Notes: generated by a model not told the origin, from the sequence alone. 64,000 nucleotides of DNA from Pseudomonadota bacterium (GCA_027488375.1 JAIYBW010000004.1:372001-436000), one strand, 5' to 3'. Shown: positions 8,485 through 17,167, counted from the first letter of the stretch. Made by a program: numbers and translations.

Positions 8485-9057
8485 ATGGGATTATTATACG
8501 TATTTCCGGTTGCGACCGATGAAAAAGACTTTGTAGATATTCAGGTGGAACAAATCACACTTAAGACCTATGGTCTCCCCTACATTTTCTGGGGTTATGC
8601 ACTAGGGATATGTTTAGTTATCTTATTCATGTTTCTTGCCATTAAAGCTCCTATCCTAAAACTGATTCAGCTTGGAGACGAGACTGATGCTCTTTTAGGC
8701 TATGCCCTATTTAGTTTCCTGGCCCTGTTACCAACGACTCTTTTAAGCTTTTTCTTCTATGAAAAGAGAATCATTAAAACAAAAAATGAATTTATCCTCG
8801 AATATAGAACTTTTGGTCTGAAGTTTTTTTCTGAAAAATTTATACCTCAATCGGAAAATCCCTTAGAGGTCTCAGCTTTCTTATCCTCACCTAATGTGGC
8901 ACGCACTAAAGGTCATGAGGAATCTGCTGGTTTTCAAAACAAAGGCTACTTCATCCTTTGGTTAAAAACAAAAGATGGAAAACGTATCAATATTGATCGG
9001 CACTCAAGAAAGGCAGACTTGATAAAATTAGAATCCTTACTGAATGCCCATCCTTAG
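8485..9057 (+). CDS. Hypothetical two-TM membrane protein
   Basis: Not recognised. 190 residues with two clear membrane segments (about 33-53 and 70-92) and a soluble C-terminal domain of about 95 residues ending in a basic, Arg/Lys-rich part (KTKDGKRINIDRHSRKADL). The C-terminal domain resembles a PH-like domain in strand spacing, but this is weak. It follows the Ntn-hydrolase gene after 19 bases and probably shares its transcript. The stop codon overlaps the convergent gene by four bases (TTAG). Confidence 0.6.
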   Translation: MGLLYVFPVATDEKDFVDIQVEQITLKTYGLPYIFWGYALGICLVILFMFLAIKAPILKLIQLGDETDALLGYALFSFLALLPTTLLSFFFYEKRIIKTKNEFILEYRTFGLKFFSEKFIPQSENPLEVSAFLSSPNVARTKGHEESAGFQNKGYFILWLKTKDGKRINIDRHSRKADLIKLESLLNAHP

Positions 9058-9971
9058 AGATCATAACTAAAACCTAGCCCAATCCGGGATCCTACAAAAG
9101 ATGGAGCTATCTCATTGTATGGTTGAGGGGGAGCAAAACTAATCATTTTGCTGTAAAAAAGCCCACCATATATTTCGAGACCTGCATGCTTAGACCAGCG
9201 ATAGCGCCCCCTAAGACCACCTCCAAAAGTGTAGCCATAACCATTAACCCGAAAGTCATCAGCAAAGGCATAGCTTGAAAAAGGAATGGCCAACGCTTGT
9301 CCTTCTAGTTTTAATGCAAATCGACTGATATCCATGGCCCGTTGAGAAAAACCTAATCCAACTTCAACTGCATTGAAAGTCTCTTGTTTCACAGAAGCAT
9401 TAAGTGCGTTTAAAAGTAGCTCGAACTCAGTCCCCTCACTAATAATGGCCGAGCCACGAAGAGAGACACCATTCCAAGGAACAAGGTCTCCATCTTTGAG
9501 CTCGTCATTTTGTTTTCCCATTGAAATCTGGGAAACAAATGAGAGGTATGAGACAGAGTAAGATCCAGCAATAGTAGGTCTTGTTTGCTTAGAAAACCTT
9601 TCAGTCACTACTCTTTGAGGAGAAGCAATTTCAGACATTGGTGAGATATCAAGTGAGCGAATGTAAGCAATCTTTCCTGAAACAACAATAGGATAAACTT
9701 GGGCCCGATTACGTGGAACAGTACCGACTCTAATTCTCTTGCCTTTCGTTACAAACCCGACAGGAGCACTCATCTGTTTATCAGCATAAACAATTGCGTT
9801 CTCAGAAACTACAATCGCCTCCTGAGAAGCCAACAAATTTTGGCAATGAAAAAAGACCAAACAGATCTGTATTACGAAGAATAGAGAGCAAAGTCTTTGT
9901 AATTTAAACAGGTGAATCAAGACACCTTGTTTTCCGACTCTTTTACTCTGAAAATAATATGAATTATTCAT
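9054..9971 (-). CDS. Exported protein: SH3-like domain plus outer-membrane beta-barrel
   Basis: 305 residues. After a long N-region and hydrophobic stretch (28-43) with likely cleavage near LLAS, residues 50-110 look like a bacterial SH3-type domain (AIVYADKQMSAPVGFVTKGKRIRVG, then IAYIRSLDIS). Residues about 130-305 alternate hydrophobic/polar with many Gly and aromatic residues and end in GLGFSYDL, with a hydrophobic residue (Leu) as last residue, as in small outer-membrane barrels. SH3 domains of this type often bind peptidoglycan, so a wall-linked outer-membrane protein is likely. No specific family. Confidence 0.6.
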   Translation of the reverse strand: MNNSYYFQSKRVGKQGVLIHLFKLQRLCSLFFVIQICLVFFHCQNLLASQEAIVVSENAIVYADKQMSAPVGFVTKGKRIRVGTVPRNRAQVYPIVVSGKIAYIRSLDISPMSEIASPQRVVTERFSKQTRPTIAGSYSVSYLSFVSQISMGKQNDELKDGDLVPWNGVSLRGSAIISEGTEFELLLNALNASVKQETFNAVEVGLGFSQRAMDISRFALKLEGQALAIPFSSYAFADDFRVNGYGYTFGGGLRGRYRWSKHAGLEIYGGLFYSKMISFAPPQPYNEIAPSFVGSRIGLGFSYDL

Positions 9972-10089
9972 TCTACTTAAATTCTAACCTGCTGCTTAAA
10001 AAAAGAGGAGCAAAAAAAACCGAGTACTTAATTTCTTTTGAGACTGTCCGAAAAGTCCTATGAAATAGGTTTTACCTCAAGGATGAATT

Positions 10090-11721
10090 ATGAAGAGTTT
10101 ATCAAAAATTTTATCTCTCCTTACTGTCTCAACTGTGATGGTAAGTTGTAACGAAAAAATTTCTCCCGAATTACAAAGCGGAAACTCCTCCTCTACAACT
10201 ACAACAACCACTGCGGCAAACCCTGATACATATTATTTCAAAGTAACTAACAACTCAGCTGCAGTTCTTAACTACGTTCTTCACAGGACAGGTGATCGCA
10301 CTGGACTACCTTCTGCAGAGCCATGTAAAATAGAATCTTCTACGCTGGCCCTTAATAATGAATCTTACATCGATGACACGAGCAGTGGTTCACCTCATTC
10401 GAGTAAGCTCTATGACATATCTTGCTTTTTTGAAGCTGAGGAACTTGCACTTTATCATAATGGTATAAGCTTTAATGTAGAGGCTTCTAAAAATACTTGT
10501 GATTATATTGGCTATGCTCCTTTTTCCTATTTTGATGCGATTCCTGGATCAACGAGGGCCACTTTTCAAGGCAAAACATGTGATCCAAGCGACGCCTCAA
10601 CTGATCCTACTTGTAATAAAATGGAAGACATTTCCCTACCGGCCATAAACCGAATATCTAAGGTTATTACGTCCAATCTTTCGCTCGAAAAATTCTGTCA
10701 ATTTAATTACGCTGCAAATGGCGGAGGAAATGGTAAAAACTGTGACACAGGTAGCGTTTCTGCAAATATTGAAGTCCAGCCGAAACTTACAGATGAAAAT
10801 GGGATTCCATTAAATCCTGTACCAGCATCTACTTTTATAGATCAGGAAATTAACTGCGGTGGCACTGTCGACGCTTGCGTCGGAGGCCCAATTAAGCTGA
10901 TATCAAGTATATCTAAGTATACTCGAGGAAGTGAAATATACCGTACAGAACTAAATCAAAATTTCAAAACGTCATTTAGTATCCCCTCTCTTTATGGCAA
11001 AAATAGGACAGGCAGTTTTGAAATTGTAAATTTTCGACGAGGACTATCCTCATTAAATTTAAATTATGTTTCCTATGATGAATCTAATTGGCCGGCTTGG
11101 GATAAAAATGATGCAGACAATAAATTATTTGATGCAAACATTATGGAGCGCTATGCTGCTAATAGAGATCCACTGGGAACTGATCAATTAGTTTCAACAG
11201 CAGAAATTACTGCGAAAGAGTCAAGTTATGATGGTGTGAATGTTCAAATTTTTGCTATTGAACCTTTCATGGCCTCCCTGGCTGCTTACCGAACAAATCC
11301 TTTCTACACTTTTTACTGTTTAGATTCAGCCTTTGAAATTAAAGCAAGAATCAGAATGGTCGTGAGAGAATGGGACAGGGTCTTTCCTTCGTCCACAGCA
11401 AATCTTGAACTTATAAGCGATCTTGGGCTCAATGTTCCTGGAACTGGCAACCCGGATGATCAAAGAAGACAAGACATACCTCTTGATAGTACCGGATATA
11501 ACCTAGAAGAAGTCGATAGTGATCCAGGTTTATACAATACATTCAATGACGTTAGAGATTGGGATGATCTCATACCAATGCAAAGGAGTGATACAAGTGC
11601 TACTCCAGCATCAACTCTGATTTCAACAGGGAATTTCGTTCTTTCACCAATGCCAGATGGTGCTTATGTTGACGGATGGTGGAATCCAAGTATTTTCCCG
11701 AATCAAGGTAGTTCAAACTAG
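10090..11721 (+). CDS. Large lipoprotein of unknown function
   Basis: 543 residues beginning with a lipoprotein signal whose lipobox cysteine is at about residue 20 (VMVSC). A Ser/Thr-rich spacer follows, then a large Cys-containing domain (for example CGGTVDACVGG), probably with disulfides in the periplasm or at the surface. No motif or family recognised; the lack of a retention Asp after the Cys (it is CNEK) favours outer-membrane sorting by E. coli rules. The gene ends right before the terminator at 11731-11754. A TGTCCGAAAAGT motif lies 33 bases upstream of the start. Confidence 0.65.
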   Translation: MKSLSKILSLLTVSTVMVSCNEKISPELQSGNSSSTTTTTTAANPDTYYFKVTNNSAAVLNYVLHRTGDRTGLPSAEPCKIESSTLALNNESYIDDTSSGSPHSSKLYDISCFFEAEELALYHNGISFNVEASKNTCDYIGYAPFSYFDAIPGSTRATFQGKTCDPSDASTDPTCNKMEDISLPAINRISKVITSNLSLEKFCQFNYAANGGGNGKNCDTGSVSANIEVQPKLTDENGIPLNPVPASTFIDQEINCGGTVDACVGGPIKLISSISKYTRGSEIYRTELNQNFKTSFSIPSLYGKNRTGSFEIVNFRRGLSSLNLNYVSYDESNWPAWDKNDADNKLFDANIMERYAANRDPLGTDQLVSTAEITAKESSYDGVNVQIFAIEPFMASLAAYRTNPFYTFYCLDSAFEIKARIRMVVREWDRVFPSSTANLELISDLGLNVPGTGNPDDQRRQDIPLDSTGYNLEEVDSDPGLYNTFNDVRDWDDLIPMQRSDTSATPASTLISTGNFVLSPMPDGAYVDGWWNPSIFPNQGSSN

Positions 11722-11730
11722 TAATAAAAA

Positions 11731-11754
11731 AAAGCCCCTCTTTCGAGGGGCTTT
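11731..11754. terminator. Bidirectional intrinsic terminator
   Basis: AAAGCCCCTC-TTTC-GAGGGGCTTT, a perfect GC-rich stem with A/T tracts on both sides (T9 on the plus strand, A8 before it). It can end the lipoprotein transcript and the leftward rpsO-pnp-dut-POT run. It is the clearest intrinsic terminator in the window. Confidence 0.95.
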
Positions 11755-11757
11755 TTT

Positions 11758-13155
11758 TTATTTTTCCATATAATTTTTTACTTTATATTTTGATCCCATA
11801 TACCAGAAGATAAGTGCAAAGATTCCCATCAGAATCGCAAAGAAAAAGAAGTATCCTGTTGAAGCTGTTGGGAAAAAATTAATTTTAGAAACATAGGCCG
11901 TAATTAAATTACCGAAGAACACAGTTAAAAGCCAAATCGACATAACTGAAGATTTCATAGAACGAGGAGCTTGAGTGTAAGCAAATTCAAGTCCAGTAAT
12001 TGAAACCATAACCTCTGCCATTGTAATCACGAGATATGGGAAAAACTGCCACATCACATTGACCTTATTTTCTGGTCCATTAGCATCCATAGACATTTGA
12101 ATAAGAGCAACAATTACAAAAGAAGCAGCTGCTACAAACATCCCCCATGTGATTCTGCGGATTGGAGTTGTCTTAAGCCCCATTTTATCTAAGAGCGGAT
12201 ATACGCCCATTGAAAATAATGGAATAAGCCCCATCACCATAATTGGATTCCAAGCAGCGATCTGAGAAGCTTCAAATTGCATTCCCATAAAATTAAGATC
12301 CATGTTCATGGCCTGAATCACCCATGAAGAACCATGTTGGTCAAAGAGCGCCCAGAACACAGAAATTGCAGCGAAAAGTTTTGCAATATCAAGAACAGCT
12401 TTTGTTGCATCAATGTGCTCTTGCTCATGCTCAACAAGAGCAGCATCTAAAAATGACTGACCTGCTTTACGAGATTTCTGATTATTAAGTGCAGAGAAAA
12501 CCACTGCAAAAAAACCATGACCATCTGACTTTGTAGGTGGAACGTGAACATAGTCATGTCTTCCCATCCAGAAAACAAATGTCGCAATAAACATCAGAAC
12601 ACCCGGTATACCAAAAGCAACCGAAGCCCCGTAATGCTTAAGGGTCCATGGAGTGATAATAGTTGAAAAGAATGAACCAAAATTAATCATGAAATAAAAA
12701 AGCTCATAAACTTTTTTAAGAAGATGCTGTTGATTCGCTCTAAACTGGTCCCCTACGTGGGCGGAGACACAAGGCTTAATCCCACCAGAACCAAGAGCAA
12801 TCAATCCAAGCCCCACATAAAGACCAGCTTTATTCTCCCAAATGGAAAGAACAGCATGTCCCAAACAGTAGACTAAAGAGAGATAAAGGATTGTCTTGTA
12901 TTTTCCCCAAATTCTATCTGAAAGGAATGCTCCAAGCAGAGGGAAAAAGTAACAAAGACTTGAGAATATATGATAGGTAAAAGTAGCATCAGCTTCTTGA
13001 AATAGAAGTACCTGAATCATGAAAATAGTAAGAATTGATTTCATCCCGTAGTAGCTATAACGCTCACAGGCCTCATTCCCTACAATGAACTTAATTTGAG
13101 ATGGGAACTTGTTATCAACTCCAACTGAATTTGCAGAGGTCATGGTTTGAGACAT
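11758..13155 (-). CDS. POT/PTR family proton-dependent oligopeptide transporter
   Basis: A 465-residue inner-membrane transporter of the POT branch of the major facilitator superfamily, which imports di- and tripeptides with protons. Visible signatures: NEACERYSYYG (the ExxER-x-[FY]YYG element of helix 1), GSGGIKPCVSAHVGDQF, FYFMINFGS and WALFDQHGSSWV. About 12-14 membrane segments are seen. The length is normal for bacterial members. It is the last gene of the leftward pnp run and directly precedes the terminator. Peptide uptake suits an organism that lives on protein breakdown. Confidence 0.9.
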   Translation of the reverse strand: MSQTMTSANSVGVDNKFPSQIKFIVGNEACERYSYYGMKSILTIFMIQVLLFQEADATFTYHIFSSLCYFFPLLGAFLSDRIWGKYKTILYLSLVYCLGHAVLSIWENKAGLYVGLGLIALGSGGIKPCVSAHVGDQFRANQQHLLKKVYELFYFMINFGSFFSTIITPWTLKHYGASVAFGIPGVLMFIATFVFWMGRHDYVHVPPTKSDGHGFFAVVFSALNNQKSRKAGQSFLDAALVEHEQEHIDATKAVLDIAKLFAAISVFWALFDQHGSSWVIQAMNMDLNFMGMQFEASQIAAWNPIMVMGLIPLFSMGVYPLLDKMGLKTTPIRRITWGMFVAAASFVIVALIQMSMDANGPENKVNVMWQFFPYLVITMAEVMVSITGLEFAYTQAPRSMKSSVMSIWLLTVFFGNLITAYVSKINFFPTASTGYFFFFAILMGIFALIFWYMGSKYKVKNYMEK

Positions 13156-13166
13156 ATTCTAACTCC

Positions 13167-13715
13167 TTACTCTTCTTTATCTTTTGAATCATCAGAATCA
13201 TTAAAACTAAAAGCTTTAGGCTTCTTATTTCCACCAAGCTTTTTTGGTTTGTCAGGCTCTTCTGATCCCTTTTCCCAGTGACGATACCAATCATCAGCAG
13301 GTTTTTCCCGACTTTTTTCCTCATTTTCTCTGACTGATTTTTCTACTTCTTCGCGCTTTTTTAGGATCGTACTGGTGCTTTTTTGCACCGGCTTTTCAGA
13401 TTTTCCCGTAAAAGTATTCTTATCATGGGCCGAAATATCAATTGTAACGTCCCCTAGAACCTTTGTTTGACAAGAAAGACGCTCTTTAGTGATGTGATAA
13501 ACATTTCCAAGAAGTCTTAGTTCTTCAAAATTTTGAGGAGAAAGATTCATCTCACCAGACTTGATAACAACAACACAATCACCGCAAGAGGCACAGCCAC
13601 CGCAACTTGATTTTATCTTTTTGCCGGCCTTCTTAAGTTGGGCAAGAAGAGTTTCTTCAGGATTAACCTCTAAAACTTCACCAGATGGCCAAAGTGTACA
13701 TTTAAATTCACTCAT
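13167..13715 (-). CDS. 2Fe-2S ferredoxin with charged C-terminal tail
   Basis: 182 residues. The N-terminal 95 residues form a [2Fe-2S] ferredoxin domain with cysteines at 38, 41, 44, 47 and 82; C38-x5-C44-x2-C47 plus C82 gives the usual four ligands, with C41 extra. The C-terminal half (about 95-182) is low-complexity, rich in Lys, Glu, Ser and Asp, probably disordered. The start overlaps the stop of the upstream gene (ATGA), so the two are coupled. The electron partner is unknown. The tail is not normal for ferredoxins and may be a protein-binding segment. Confidence 0.85.
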   Translation of the reverse strand: MSEFKCTLWPSGEVLEVNPEETLLAQLKKAGKKIKSSCGGCASCGDCVVVIKSGEMNLSPQNFEELRLLGNVYHITKERLSCQTKVLGDVTIDISAHDKNTFTGKSEKPVQKSTSTILKKREEVEKSVRENEEKSREKPADDWYRHWEKGSEEPDKPKKLGGNKKPKAFSFNDSDDSKDKEE

Positions 13716-13993
13716 ACTACTTTCTTTATTTGCTTCTCAATAGTTTCAAGGATCTTCCCTCTTAAAGGCTTAAGAAGAAAATTAAGATCAACTTTCACCT
13801 GAGCTTCAGTTTCAGTAAATTTAATATGAGCGGTAAAGCCTGAGCCCTTGGCTTCAATCAATGATTGAGAATCATCAATTTTTGTATCGGCCTTAACACC
13901 AAATTTTGCTATAACTTCTGGGATAAGTTTTTTAGCAGCATCAAAACCTTGTTTTTTATCAGTAATGTTCGAATAAGGAATTTTTAAATCCAT
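13712..13993 (-). CDS. Polyhydroxyalkanoic acid system-like small protein
   Basis: 93 residues, with the pattern of the PHA_gran_rgn family: an N-terminal helix, a Gly-containing strand pair (KGSGFTAHIKFTETEAQVKVDLNFLL) and a final helix (IEKQIKKVV). Family members are often found near polyhydroxyalkanoate genes, but none is seen here, so the function is open. It lies 14 bases after dut and overlaps the ferredoxin start by four bases. Confidence 0.5.
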   Translation of the reverse strand: MDLKIPYSNITDKKQGFDAAKKLIPEVIAKFGVKADTKIDDSQSLIEAKGSGFTAHIKFTETEAQVKVDLNFLLKPLRGKILETIEKQIKKVV

Positions 13994-14007
13994 AATGAAT
14001 CCTTTCT

Positions 14008-14463
14008 TTATCGAGTTCCAGTGGAGCCGAAACCTCCGGAACCACGTTGAGTTTCAGATAAACTATCTGCAGTCGAAAATTTTGCCTGAGTCACAGGAGC
14101 AATCACAAGCTGAGCGATCCTTAATCCATGCTCAATCACATAGTCTTCTTTCCCAAAATTACCAATGATGATGTTCACTTCACCTCTGTAGTCACAATCG
14201 ACAGTTCCAGGAGAATTCACGATCATAAGTGGTGACTTGAGAGAAAGTCCAGAACGAGGACGAACTTGAACCTCAAAGCCAACAGGTATTTCCATAGAAA
14301 GACCCGTAGGAACGAGCACTCGCTCCCCGGGTTTCACCGTAAGTGATTTTTTTTCAAGCAAAGAAGCTCTAATATCAGCTCCAGCTGCTCCTTCTGTTGC
14401 ATAGAAAGGGAGCTCAAAGCTTGAATCATAGTGAGGAAGTTTTATAACTTTAACCTCAACCAT
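14008..14463 (-). CDS. dut: dUTP diphosphatase
   Basis: A 151-residue trimeric dUTPase that hydrolyses dUTP to dUMP and keeps uracil out of DNA. All five family motifs are visible: AAGADIRA, RPRSGLSLK, NSPGTVDCDYRGE (with the catalytic Asp), RIAQLVIAP and the C-terminal RGSGGFGSTG arm. The ATG at 14463, two bases after the pnp stop, is preferred over a TTG at 14484 inside pnp, since it gives the normal family length. The tight link to pnp indicates one transcript. Confidence 0.95.
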   Translation of the reverse strand: MVEVKVIKLPHYDSSFELPFYATEGAAGADIRASLLEKKSLTVKPGERVLVPTGLSMEIPVGFEVQVRPRSGLSLKSPLMIVNSPGTVDCDYRGEVNIIIGNFGKEDYVIEHGLRIAQLVIAPVTQAKFSTADSLSETQRGSGGFGSTGTR

Positions 14464-14464
14464 A

Positions 14465-16594
14465 TTACTTCGCTTTTTTTGCAATAGGAGCTACAGCTCT
14501 GATTGAAAGTTTAATTTTCCCGAAGCGATCAACTTCAAGAACTTTAACATCAACAAGCTCGCCTTCAGTTAAATATTCATTCACATCATTCACTCTTTCA
14601 TCAGCGATTTCTGAAACGTGAACGAGACCAGCTAGACCAGGAACGATATCAACAAAAGCACCATACTCTTTAATTGTAACGACTGTTCCTTTATAAACGG
14701 CACCAATTTTAGGACCGTTGAGTTGCATGTCAGCAAGTGCAATAACTTCATCAATTTTTGCGACATCAACACCTAAAACCTTAACTGTTCCATCTTCAGC
14801 AACATCCATAGTTACTTTAAAGTTCTCTTGAAGACCTTTAATGTTTTTACCACCAGGACCAATGAGTGCTCCAATTTTATCAGGAGCAATTTTGAACATT
14901 TTAATCTGAGGCACACCTGTCTTGAAACCTTCACGGTTTTTAGCAATTGTTTTGGCCATCTCACCAAGGATATGGACTCGTCCTTCTTTTGCCTGAGCAA
15001 GAGCTTCTTTGAAAATTTGCTCAGAGATTCCGGCAATTTTCATATCCATTTGAATGGCAGTGATTCCGTTGGCCGTACCAGCAACTTTGAAATCCATATC
15101 ACCGAGATGATCTTCATCACCTAAAATATCAGTGAGGATTTTATACTTCTCACCCTCTTTAATAAGACCCATTGCTACACCAGCAACTGGACCAACTAGA
15201 GGGACACCCGCATCCATAAGCGCCATTGAGCCAGAACAAACAGAGCCCATTGAAGAAGAACCATTCGATTCTAAAACTTCACAAGCTACGCGAACGGTAT
15301 AAGGGAAAATATCTTGAGTTGGCATAGCTTTTTTAAGAGCGCGTTCAGCTAAATTTCCGTGACCAATTTCACGTCGACCAACACCTCTGTAACCTTTAGC
15401 TTCACCGACTGAAAAAGGAGGCATAGCATAGTGAAGATAAAACTTATCAAAAGTCACACCATGGATAGAATCGGCCATCTGCTCGCCTTCTTTTCCACCG
15501 ATTGTAACAGCTGCAAGAACTTGTGTTTCACCACGAGTAAATAATGAAGAACCATGTACTTCTTTAAGAACAGAAACTTCTGTTTCAATCTGACGAACGA
15601 CATTAAGACCACGGCCTGCGATTCTTTTGTTCTCATTAATGATATCAGCACGCATAAGCTTATAGAGTATTTCATCCGTTACTTTCGCTGCTTCTTTGCC
15701 GAAATCAGTATCTTCAGTGAGTCCATACTTCGATGGATTAGTCTTAAGGGCTTCTTTAATTTTTTTTCTTAATCCATTGGTAGCTGCCGTACGATCTTGT
15801 TTAACATTCACAGCAAGAACCGAGCGTGCATCAGAATTAAAATCTTCAGATGCTTTTTGCATAAGAACAGCATTGGGAGTTGCGGGTGTCCACTCACGCT
15901 TCTTCTTTCCAACTTCTTTAGTCATTGTATGTACAAGGTTACACCACTGCTTAATTGATTCATGACCAAAAATAATCCCGGCCAGCATATCAGCTTCAGA
16001 AATTTGATTAGACTCACCTTCCACCATAAGGATAGCGTTTTCAGAACCTGCAACTAAAAGTTCGAGGTCAGATGACACTAATTGCTTTTTAGTAGGATTA
16101 AGAATGAATTGACCATCAACGCGACCTACTTTGGCGTAGCCCATTGGACCATTGAAAGGGACATTAGAAATAGCAAGCGTCGCAGCTGCTCCAAGACCAG
16201 CTAAAACCTCAGGATCACCTCCGCCCTCTTTTACTGAAACTACTTGTGCCATAAGCACAGTCTCATTCATAAAACCTTCAGGGAATAGCGGTCTAAGCGG
16301 TCTATCAATTAAACGCATGATAAGAATTTCTGCGTTTGATGGACGACCTTCTCTTTTCATAAAACCACCGAGGAATTTTCCAGCGGCATAAAACTTTTCT
16401 TTATAATCTACAAGTAATGGAAAAAAATCCTGACCATCATTAACTTCAGGTGCACATCCTAGAGTAACAAGAACCTGAGTCCCCTCACAAGAAACAAGCA
16501 CGGCTGCATCAGCTTGCTTAGCAAGTCGACCTGTTTCAACAGTGACCTCTTTGCCGCCATAGTTAAGTTTAAATTCTTTTTTGTTATTCAACAT
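14465..16594 (-). CDS. pnp: Polyribonucleotide nucleotidyltransferase (PNPase)
   Basis: A 709-residue 3'-to-5' phosphorolytic exoribonuclease of the RNA degradosome. Two RNase PH-like domains (for example FMKREGRPSNAEILIMRLIDRPLRPLFPEGF and GVGRREIGHGNLAERAL), a KH domain (IGALIGPGGKNIKGLQE) and a C-terminal S1 domain (YKGTVVTIKEYGAFVDIVPGLAGLVHVSEI) occur in the usual order and length. The start at 16594 is chosen because AGGAG lies six bases upstream; the reading frame is open eight codons further. It follows rpsO as in many bacteria, with a long leader hairpin at 16686-16733 that may be the site of autoregulation. Confidence 0.97.
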   Translation of the reverse strand: MLNNKKEFKLNYGGKEVTVETGRLAKQADAAVLVSCEGTQVLVTLGCAPEVNDGQDFFPLLVDYKEKFYAAGKFLGGFMKREGRPSNAEILIMRLIDRPLRPLFPEGFMNETVLMAQVVSVKEGGGDPEVLAGLGAAATLAISNVPFNGPMGYAKVGRVDGQFILNPTKKQLVSSDLELLVAGSENAILMVEGESNQISEADMLAGIIFGHESIKQWCNLVHTMTKEVGKKKREWTPATPNAVLMQKASEDFNSDARSVLAVNVKQDRTAATNGLRKKIKEALKTNPSKYGLTEDTDFGKEAAKVTDEILYKLMRADIINENKRIAGRGLNVVRQIETEVSVLKEVHGSSLFTRGETQVLAAVTIGGKEGEQMADSIHGVTFDKFYLHYAMPPFSVGEAKGYRGVGRREIGHGNLAERALKKAMPTQDIFPYTVRVACEVLESNGSSSMGSVCSGSMALMDAGVPLVGPVAGVAMGLIKEGEKYKILTDILGDEDHLGDMDFKVAGTANGITAIQMDMKIAGISEQIFKEALAQAKEGRVHILGEMAKTIAKNREGFKTGVPQIKMFKIAPDKIGALIGPGGKNIKGLQENFKVTMDVAEDGTVKVLGVDVAKIDEVIALADMQLNGPKIGAVYKGTVVTIKEYGAFVDIVPGLAGLVHVSEIADERVNDVNEYLTEGELVDVKVLEVDRFGKIKLSIRAVAPIAKKAK

Positions 16595-16685
16595 AGCTTC
16601 TCCTAATAAGACGTCCACAACGTTTAAAATCGTTATGGAAATATTTTAATTTATAATTTTTGGTGTGATGTAATTCAGAAGTTTG

Positions 16686-16733
16686 AGAGATAAAGAGAAA
16701 AATGATTCTTGGTTCATTCCACTTTTTATCTCT
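16686..16733 (-). promoter_or_regulatory. Long hairpin in the pnp leader
   Basis: AGAGATAAAGAG (16686-16697) can pair with CTTTTTATCTCT (16722-16733), with one wobble pair, leaving a 24-base loop. It lies about 90 bases before the pnp start in the rpsO-pnp gap. In E. coli the pnp leader forms a stem cut by RNase III and then controlled by PNPase; this element has the right place for the same role. There is no U-tract, so it is not a terminator. Confidence 0.45.
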
Positions 16734-16770
16734 AAAAACGCTTCTACTAATAACATCTCTTCCAAAATAT

Positions 16771-16792
16771 AAAGGGGCCCAAAGGCCCCTTT
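16771..16792 (-). terminator. Intrinsic terminator after rpsO
   Basis: AAAGGGGCC-CAAA-GGCCCCTTT is a nine-base-pair stem five bases beyond the rpsO stop, with A/T flanks on both sides. It should end or partly end the rpsO transcript, allowing read-through into pnp as known in other bacteria. Confidence 0.85.
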
Positions 16793-16796
16793 TTGA

Positions 16797-17063
16797 TTAC
16801 TTACGAATTCCGAGTTCGTTGATGAGCTTAGTGTAGCGAGCTTCATCTTTTAAGCTTAAGTGCTTAAGAAGTGAACGACGCTGACCAATCATCTTCATAA
16901 GACCTCTCATTCCTGAGTGATCTTTCTTGTTTTTCTCAAAGTGTGGAGTAAGGGCCTTAATCTTCTCTGTTAAAAGAGCGACTTGAACCTCAACTGAACC
17001 AGTGTTTGTTGGCTTTGCTCCAAACTTTTTTACGACTTCTGCTGTTGCTTCTCTAGTAAGCAT
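16797..17063 (-). CDS. rpsO: 30S ribosomal protein S15
   Basis: The 88-residue small-subunit protein S15, an early 16S rRNA binder, at exactly the usual length. The family core is clear: GSVEVQVALLTEKI, HFEKNKKDHSGMRGLMKMIGQRRSLLKHL and the C-terminal YTKLINELGIRK. GGAG lies about seven bases before the ATG (tcctttg on the plus strand gives CAAAGGAGAC). Its leader (17085-17121) carries two inverted repeats that may serve S15 autoregulation. Confidence 0.97.
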   Translation of the reverse strand: MLTREATAEVVKKFGAKPTNTGSVEVQVALLTEKIKALTPHFEKNKKDHSGMRGLMKMIGQRRSLLKHLSLKDEARYTKLINELGIRK

Positions 17064-17084
17064 AATTGTCTCCTTTGCCCAAGC

Positions 17085-17121
17085 TTCAAACTTACTTTGA
17101 AACCTAGTACAAGGTCTAGGT
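17085..17121 (-). promoter_or_regulatory. Two inverted repeats in the rpsO leader
   Basis: TTCAAA-CTTAC-TTTGAA (17085-17101) and ACCTAG-TACAAGGT-CTAGGT (17102-17121) lie back to back between the rpoH-like gene and rpsO. They could form two stacked RNA hairpins just before the ribosome binding site. S15 often represses its own mRNA by binding such leaders in other bacteria; equally, the second repeat could be a DNA operator. Confidence 0.4.
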
Positions 17122-17167
17122 AAGCGTTATTGCTACCATTTTCCTCGTTATTTTATGTGCTTAGTTT

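Noticed and set aside
14464..14484. TTG start for dut within pnp
   Set aside because: The ATG at 14463 gives the standard dUTPase N-terminus; the seven extra residues are only read-through of the pnp end.
14828..16391. Several plus-strand open frames of 70-100 codons opposite pnp
   Set aside because: They mirror pnp codons (antisense shadows), lack ribosome binding sites and have no recognisable domain.
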